A stretch of DNA of 14,910 nucleotides from Phoronis ovalis (lineage: Eukaryota; Phoronida; Phoronidae): assembly GCA_028565635.1 (NCBI GenBank), contig JAOXYB010030055.1:1-14910 (forward strand), written 5' to 3'. This document shows, piece by piece, positions 8,606 through 14,910 of the stretch. The position numbers and the translations under genes are program-made. A model generated the notes under the pieces. That model saw only the letters and a program-made list of their open reading frames with translations. It was not told the origin of the DNA and searched no databases. Numbering within the stretch: the stretch's first letter is position 1; each line of letters begins with the position of its first letter.

Positions 8606-8758
8606 CCCCGCCTCCATCTTCCCTACTTAATGCTAAATTGTTATGTAAACAATGGTAGAGATAAGAAATACCTGTACACAATAAAGTTGTGTATTGGCGC
8701 GCAACAGGCAGAGTCATTGTTAACTGGAGATTATGCTTGCATAGGTATTCAACTCTGC

Positions 8759-8768
8759 CGTGGGAAAA
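8759..8768 (+). promoter_or_regulatory. CSL/Su(H) site CGTGGGAAAA
   Basis: Perfect YGTGGGAA match about 400 bp upstream of the inferred start. A weaker CTGGGAA core on the opposite strand (8797-8803) faces it head to head across 30 bp, roughly twice the usual spacing of Su(H) paired sites. Confidence 0.55.
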
Positions 8769-8953
8769 TGCCTCCAGTCAGCATTAAGAATACGCTTTCC
8801 CAGGCTCACAAAACATCTGGCCACTGCTCACTTTTGCTTACATGTTACTATATACATATCATAATAATTATTAGATGTTTAGAAATTAACACAGATTTTA
8901 ATACATTAGAAGTTCGAGATTGAGATAAGACAAGGTATAGCAAACAGACAAAC

Positions 8954-8963
8954 CGTGTGAAAG
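8954..8963 (+). promoter_or_regulatory. CSL-like site CGTGTGAAAG
   Basis: Resembles the second, non-canonical GTGTGAA site of the vertebrate HES1 paired element. It lies about 600 bp upstream of the inferred start and is weaker than the GTGGGAA sites. Confidence 0.3.
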
Positions 8964-9040
8964 GCAAACAAGGACCAACTTATATGACCGTAATTCAAAC
9001 AATGACGCACTTCTCGGTAAACTTGTAAGCTCATCGTACA

Positions 9041-9052
9041 TTTTGGCGGGAA
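9041..9052 (+). promoter_or_regulatory. E2F site TTTTGGCGGGAA
   Basis: Full match to the E2F consensus TTTSGCGGGAA, about 690 bp upstream of the inferred start. It is GC-rich in an AT-rich setting, so a chance match is less likely. It could belong to this gene or to a divergent transcript not visible as a coding region. Confidence 0.4.
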
Positions 9053-9528
9053 TAAGACAATAATTTTTGTATAATTAATTTAAAGTGGTTAAATAAAATT
9101 TTGCTTGCAAAACATAAAGTAAATGTAAGTTAAAACTTGGATGGTGCTTACATTTCAACTCTGTCATCGAATTTGAAATATCGCATTACACTCGATTAAA
9201 AAAAATGCGATAAACAAAACTGTCCAATTTTTATTTTTACATATATAAAAAATCATAAATCATAGTTGTCAAGCTGCCATTTAAAACCCAGCTGCGAAGC
9301 ATTATTAATATATTGCTCACGTTCAAGCATATATTTCTGACGAAAATAATCATTTTAATCAATTTGGTTCGAAACTAGCCATTGAACTTTACTTTCATAA
9401 TTAGTCATTACTTAAATATTTTGTAATTAAGTGCTCTAAATTGTTTCGGAAACGTGCATGTAATTGCCCAGGTGTGCATCACGGAAGTGCACGAGTAATA
9501 AAGTTATCGGATTCCGTAAGTCAACTCT

Positions 9529-9538
9529 GTCACGTGAC
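9529..9538. promoter_or_regulatory. Palindromic E-box GTCACGTGAC
   Basis: A perfect 10-bp palindrome centred on CACGTG, the optimal form for USF/TFE-type bHLH-zip factors and also compatible with class B/C Hes sites. A CACGAG N-box lies 34 bp before it (9490-9495). Confidence 0.35.
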
Positions 9539-9672
9539 TAGCCTATCCTCAAGCCCATATCTGTATCAATGACAGTATGTAATGGGAATTTAAAGAATTT
9601 GTAAAATCAATTATATGAACTCTAATGTTGATATTTTTTCCCTTTATGTCATTTTTATCGAAAAATATGTAC

Positions 9673-9694
9673 AAGGTGTGACAAGCCACACCTT
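9673..9694. repeat. Perfect inverted repeat AAGGTGTG-6-CACACCTT
   Basis: Two 8-bp arms around a 6-bp spacer. Each arm is a T-box-like half-site, in the arrangement that points the two sites towards each other. It could be a paired binding site or simply a small hairpin. Confidence 0.6.
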
Positions 9695-9799
9695 TATTTT
9701 GTCACAGCATTTAATGAGAATCGGAATAATTTAAGTGTAAAAAGCAATATTGGTACTAATGTTACTATTTTTTCAAATCTTTTTGTTGCAATTTTACTT

Positions 9800-10100
9800 T
9801 GGAATTTTACCGAATATTTTAAGGTGTGACTACTGGACATAAACATTAAAATAATAACGGAGCACGAAAAGTAACTTATTGATTATGATAATATTTAAAA
9901 TGTTCATGTCCTAAACGATATCGTAAATATTTCAAGTTTGCCTTGGACTGTTAATTTTACTAGTCACTTTCAAGGTGTGACGCTTGGACATAAACATTAG
10001 GGTAATAATGGCCATACAAGCAGCAATTTACTGATAATGATATGATTTGAATGTTCGTTATCCTATTATAAATGATTTCTCGCATATTTCAACATGAATA
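9800..10100 (+). repeat. Two diverged ~151-bp tandem repeat copies
   Basis: Copy A starts near 9800 and copy B near 9951. AAGGTGTGAC occurs at 9821 and 9972, GGACATAAACATTA at 9835 and 9986, and GAT[TA]ATGATA at 9881 and 10033, keeping an offset of 151-152 bp. Between these blocks the copies have diverged with small indels. A third AAGGTGTGAC lies 148 bp earlier (9673), but the flanking sequence there is not clearly alike. Confidence 0.7.
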
Positions 10101-12141
10101 TATTTCCCCAGGAAATAATAAGTGGCTTTATGGCACAAAAATAAATAAAAATGATGCAGCAATAATAATAATAAACGGTTGCGGAAACACTCGTCAGGTG
10201 AGTGAGGAGGCAGGTTTTCAGTACATGTCTTCCTAATACCAACTTGCCAAAAATGACAAAAACTACTAACGCTTATTAATATGGATATCTCCTGTGAAAC
10301 AGTATCCAATATGAATGCATTTCTTGTAATCCAAATCTCTAGCACAGTATGGGACAGCATGAGTTAGGCACTGCTGATGCGAAACACCGATATTTAGCAC
10401 ATGTCGTGTAAAGACGACAGTTATCGTATTCAATGTCAGATGCTTGCAACAGATATTCATAAAATGATAAATGCCTAAATAATTCTTCGACGTTACAAAC
10501 AATGTTTTGAACCGCGTTAATCATTAAATCGGATTAACTAACGAAAAAGTTATACATACTTATGTCCATAAGGTTTAACTTGGTGTTGAGGTATCGCATG
10601 AGGACCGACATAAATTAACACAAGCAAATCTCATTTAATTACTTAAATATATTGTTTACCTGGCTTTGTATACATATTTAATCTGGTGTTAGCTTTTAGT
10701 GAATGCGACAAGACTGTGAATATCGAATGAAAGAGGGAGTGTGCTAGTAATGAAGACTGTTATGGAGATCATAATTAATCAAGTCATTGTTTGACGATAT
10801 GTAATTACACTATGTTCTCATTTTTTTGTAAAGTATCAATTTTAGAAGGTGCGTTAAGTCATCTAAGTTCCCAAAGCGAATTCCCATAGCGTTATAGATC
10901 TACTTTGAACACAAGCAAATTAAAACCGAAATATTTACTCGTGACAGATTTACTGCCAGCAGCAATGTATCAAAAACCCCAAATCCCAAAATATATTGGA
11001 CGCCACCCTGTGCTCGCTACAAAGAACACTTTTAAAAGCAATAATTGCCACTTGAGCTTCTGAACCGCGGAGACACAACACTTTACTTGTCCGAAAATTG
11101 GTTACGTGTCATATGTTTTGGTACTTATGTTTTATATAACTGAGATCCTTAAATACTGTATCAAATCTTGATGGGTTTGGTTCGTTAATTTTTGCATCAA
11201 CCAATCCGAGTTGCACAGATATCTTATTAAAACCAAACGTGCAATCTGTTCTGATGATAAACTGATTAGCCATAAATCCCAATATTTTGTTGATGCAAAC
11301 ATTTATATAACAACAAAATAAACCAATCGTGTTGAAATAGTTGCATAACTAAACGATTTTCGAACATAAAGTAACATATACAATTCAAAAGTTGGTTTTA
11401 TTAAAACAGGTGTAATTCAATAAATCAGTGACATAAAGAGTATTCGATTATGCTTTCTCATCATCTCATTCGGCACGCCTTCTAATGTTTATACACGGTA
11501 TTCTTCTGTAACACTGCAATATTACTCTCAAACTATATTTGAAGTATTCGACCATCTTACCCATTAAAAATTTCTGTTTCTAAACACAAAATGTCGACTT
11601 CGCATATAATGTAAATATCGCTACCTCATTGTGTTAAAGTTACATAATCACTTTCTCTGCCCCGTTTTATATCTTATTGCATAAGTGGTCAAAATGAATT
11701 ATTAGCTTCTAAGGTGTGTGATCGAAGAAAAAAATGTGATCAAATTCTATTAGGGTGGTAATACTAAAGAGAATGCTTCGTTCAAAAAGCTGATGTAAGT
11801 TTTCCTAAGACCCACTCTGAGCGCAGCGTGGTAATTTCTGTTAATACAAACTTATCTATACTTACCGATTAGTTTACATATTTATTCATTTTAATCAGAT
11901 TTTTGTAAAAGTGTAAATTACGTTACTGGGAAACCTAAGAGATAGGATTCAGATATTGTCAAACAAAACGCAAAATAGCTATCAAAACATCTGAGTCAAA
12001 TAAATATTCCTTTTCACGAAGCAGTAATTGCAGTGACCAAAAAGTTAAACGACCGTATTCAATTCTATGGAAACAACATTGACCAACAGTTTTTGGTACC
12101 TGGGACCCCTGTTTATTTGTATTTGTAAAGAACATCATTAA
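10101..12141. other. Upstream intergenic DNA, no gene seen
   Basis: AT-rich, with a short AAT microsatellite at 10161-10174. The minus-strand frames at 10058-10524 overlap one another in different frames and resemble no family. I find no exon, RNA gene or clear element. Confidence 0.55.
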
Positions 12142-12238
12142 ATCCACATTAAATTAATACATTTCGTTGCATCTACATTAAATTAATACATTTTGTTACA
12201 TCCACATTAAATTAATACATTGCGTTGCGTTGCGTTGT
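12142..12238 (+). repeat. Three 29-bp tandem repeats ending in a GTTGC array
   Basis: Near-identical 29-bp copies at 12142-12170, 12171-12199 and 12200-12228 share the core CACATTAAATTAATACATT, with a few substitutions in the middle copy. The last copy runs straight into a TTGCG pentamer array (~12220-12238). Confidence 0.92.
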
Positions 12239-14796
12239 TAAGACGCAAGAGATTAGTTAAAGCAACAGCACACAATTTTCAACAGTATGTCAAACACTTT
12301 AAACAATTAGATTACAAGCACTCATTTTAATCTTTAAAGGGTTTACGCACCCTCCGATTTAAATTTACGATAAAAACCCTTAGTTTGGAAACTATGCAAT
12401 CTAGGATATATAAAACTCTACCTAGTTGTAAAGCATATTCCCTGCACTTCTTCGCTTACGTAATCTGTAAACCTATACGCCCACCATGCAAATATAGATC
12501 TTAAATGCTCTAATCATTGTACAAAGTTGTAAATGTTTTTTCGTTCGTTTAATCCCGGTTTATTAAGGTACATTAGTCTGTTGCAAAGCAGCACTCGTTC
12601 CCCATTTAACAAACGATTATCTTTTAACTCCGTACATACCGTGTTTCCCAAAGTTTAAACCCCCGCTTCAACCCCTTTAACAGAAGTAGAATAGTAGGTT
12701 AGTTGTGCCCACCTCTCATTATGAACACTCATAATTTATCGTCTGAGAAATATATATAATAATTGTTTTTTTGTTATATAGATTAACTATTGAATGCTAT
12801 GTTCAGACTATATACCTCACACTGCCATTCCATGAGGCCTGACAATTTCAGTTCTTAATTCTAGTTTTATTTTCATGACACATCATTGAAATTTATAGAA
12901 AATCAGAAAACACATTATTTTATAATATCAGTTTATCTAATTTACTGTACGTATTCGCTATTATTATTGTGCATTTTAAAACAGGCTAAGCTTGATGGTG
13001 ACGTATTTCTTTCCGACTTGGAAATAAGCAGGCGTCATGTGCATATCATACCGATCATACCAAGATCACCGCTATTTAAATAAAGAGCCTACAATAATTG
13101 TCAACGTTCCTGGTAATGGATAGAAGAATAAAACGCCATTATGTAATTTACCTAAATTGGCATTACACTAGACCAAAAACATTTTCCAACAGAGAGCAGC
13201 AAAGCGGCCAAGCATGATTACTACTTCACTCGTGTTGCCGTCGAGACTACATCCCGGGGAACACATCAAATGGAAATGTTGCCTCATAATAATCTGGGAC
13301 AGGGGCAATGACATTTGTCCAACAGTGAAATACAAAAAGAAACCATTCTATGGTCTAATGAAGTCGCCACTTGACTGCGATTTGTAATAAAGCGGAATAA
13401 TTTTTATGACAGCACACTTTAAGATATGTAGGATATCCTATAATCCGGTAGAGTTCTGGAGTTGTGCCAATACACAATTGTGAATATAGGCATGTCATTG
13501 ACATATAGATTGCTGTGATCACTGAAGTTGCGTCATCGCTTCTACAACCATATAATGTCGTGGAATGACCAGTTTCAGACCGTTAAACCCTATTACCAAT
13601 AATCCGCACATTAATCATAGAATGATCCAGTGCTATTCAATAACAAAATAATTTATTTTTATTTATATAACTAATATAATCATATTTTTGGTCAGTGGCC
13701 CCTTCGTATTATCGTACCTATTACAAAGCCTGGGGCTTCGAGTTCTCCTGAGCTGATGGTGTATAGAAAACGTCGTAATAGTAATAAACATAGGTGCAAA
13801 TATCTCCCACTAAATTAATCGCAAGTCAAACAGTTTCAAAGCAGATGTGGAAACTAGTGTTTTTTCAGTGAAAAGTGATTTTTGGATTTTTACAAACTAG
13901 AAAAATGTAAATTTTTAGCTCTTTTCAATACGACATTTGCTGTTGTCATTTCAGTCCTATCATAGACTGTAGGAGATTGTCTTGTTCAATTCGTTAAAAA
14001 TACTAAAACTTTCTATTGTTAAGTAAATTAGTGACCGGGATTAATTTTCTTTTGTTTGTTGTATTTTGATTTTTTTTATATCACCATGGAGATATAACTT
14101 TGTACTTTATAGAAGGCTCTTTCAATACGTAAGAGAAGTAAAAGTTTACTGTGAAAAGCAGTTAACTAGCATATACAGGTCATTCAATTTTTTTATCTAT
14201 ATTGTAAAATTTAAAAAGATTTTATAACAACGAGTTTAATTTCATTTTTGTTTTTCGTAGTTTAGCGACATTTAAAACAAACAAACAAATTTAACACTTC
14301 CCCGAGGCACCGATGTAACATTATTATTGAGTATTTCCTACATTCAGCAACAATGAATTATTTACGGCCAGAAAGACTTACGCCGCGATCGTTTGATACC
14401 ATACTGGCATTTTGCGAAAAGGTAACATAACAGAAGAGCGAGACCCTCATAAATAGAATCGCAAAAACAGCATCAGAACATTATGAAACTCTCAATGAAA
14501 TTTTGACTTCGCCTGAAGCTATAATACTCTCCGGCTTACAACTTTAAAACATAAACACATTAACATTGCATTCAATCCCGTAAGTCACCACAAACAGTAC
14601 GTACTGTTGTATTGATGAAAACCAAATGTACTTGAAATTTTAATTAATATTTTGTCCATTCTTCCCCTGGATACAACTTATCTGTTTAGGACAACTACAA
14701 ACAAGGCAGATGCCCGGGGCGGATGGTTGAATTATTATAGAACGTTATAACAGAGTGTGATAATAGGAGATTAAATTATATAATGCGAATAAGAAA
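12239..14796. other. Intergenic DNA with possible decayed repeats
   Basis: No supportable gene. Slightly GC-richer islands (~13190-13320, 13690-13760, 14690-14735) look like old repeat fragments. At 14351 a 25-codon frame (MNYLRPERLTPRS...) meets TAA and continues open in the same frame for 38 more codons, which might be a decayed retroelement piece. Confidence 0.45.
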
Positions 14797-14856
14797 TTTT
14801 TTTTTTTTTTTTTGTAAAAAATGTTCATCGTATTATAGTCAAGTCAAGTCAAGTCA
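14797..14856 (+). repeat. Poly(T) tract and AGTCA pentamer array
   Basis: Seventeen T residues (14797-14813) are followed by four copies of AGTCA (14837-14856) and then AAAATCATTTATT. Simple arrays of this kind often mark the ends of retrotransposed copies in invertebrate genomes, but I see no element body here. Confidence 0.7.
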
Positions 14857-14910
14857 AAAATCATTTATTAAAGTGACATGTAGTTTTTAAATTTACAATA
14901 TTGATAGTTA

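Larger units (their letters stand above)
8473..8724. promoter_or_regulatory. Cluster of SOX cores with a FOX site
   Basis: Four AACAAT/ATTGTT cores occur at about 8473, 8573, 8649 and 8718. The third overlaps a perfect FOX-type TGTAAACA (8644-8651). I expect well under one such core by chance in 250 bp of this composition. Function is inferred only from clustering beside the promoter. Confidence 0.3.

Noticed and set aside
8797-8803. A canonical Su(H) paired site with 8759-8768
   Set aside because: Orientation fits, but the spacer is 30 bp rather than 15-17 bp and the second core lacks the GTG, so it is described only as a loose pair.
10058-10524. Three overlapping minus-strand frames
   Set aside because: They overlap in different frames with no domain likeness, as expected of chance frames.
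14351-14547. Possible decayed retroelement gag-like fragment (LRPERL..., then an open stretch after TAA)
   Set aside because: Likeness to gag-type sequences is weak and from memory. It is short, contains a stop, and has no reverse transcriptase or LTR nearby.

Overview
This is a eukaryotic, almost certainly animal, window. It is about two-thirds A+T by eye, and the one clear gene is split by short GT-AG introns of 257, 279 and 290 nt. It has TATA and AATAAA signals and no bacterial features. The gene is an invertebrate Hes/hairy transcription factor whose protein ends exactly in WRPW. Gene layout, AT-richness and a possible miR-2-type site in the 3'UTR lean towards a protostome, perhaps a lophotrochozoan, but the species cannot be fixed from this sequence.

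Layout. The gene lies on the minus strand, with coding exons at 8250-8306, 7897-7992, 7530-7617 and 6572-7239. They join in frame into a 302-residue bHLH-Orange repressor of HES1/HES4/hairy type. A TATA box lies at 8377-8384, the start site is probably near 8350-8359, and a poly(A) signal lies at 6379-6384. The upstream 0.6 kb (about 8430-9052) is rich in recognisable sites: CSL/Su(H) sites for Notch signalling, E-boxes, inverted CCAAT boxes, SOX and FOX cores, and an E2F site. Class C and N-box sites around the start of transcription suggest autorepression. Further upstream (9470-10100) a pair of diverged ~151-bp repeats and neighbouring sequence carry a cluster of T-box-like AGGTGTG cores.

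The rest, about 6.3 kb downstream and 5.8 kb upstream, has no gene I can support. It holds small tandem repeats (3 x 21 bp at 3221, 3 x 29 bp at 12142, an AGTCA array at 14837), several inverted repeats, a TGTCAC cluster (4478-4845) and a probable transposon end at 75-129. The short open frames in these parts are AT-rich, match nothing I recognise, and several open on non-ATG codons.

Working model: Notch/CSL input, and perhaps proneural, SOX and T-box input, drives a short-lived Groucho-recruiting repressor that represses itself through sites at its own promoter. The family and domain calls are strong. The regulatory calls are motif matches only. I see no evidence for a wholly new biological system here.
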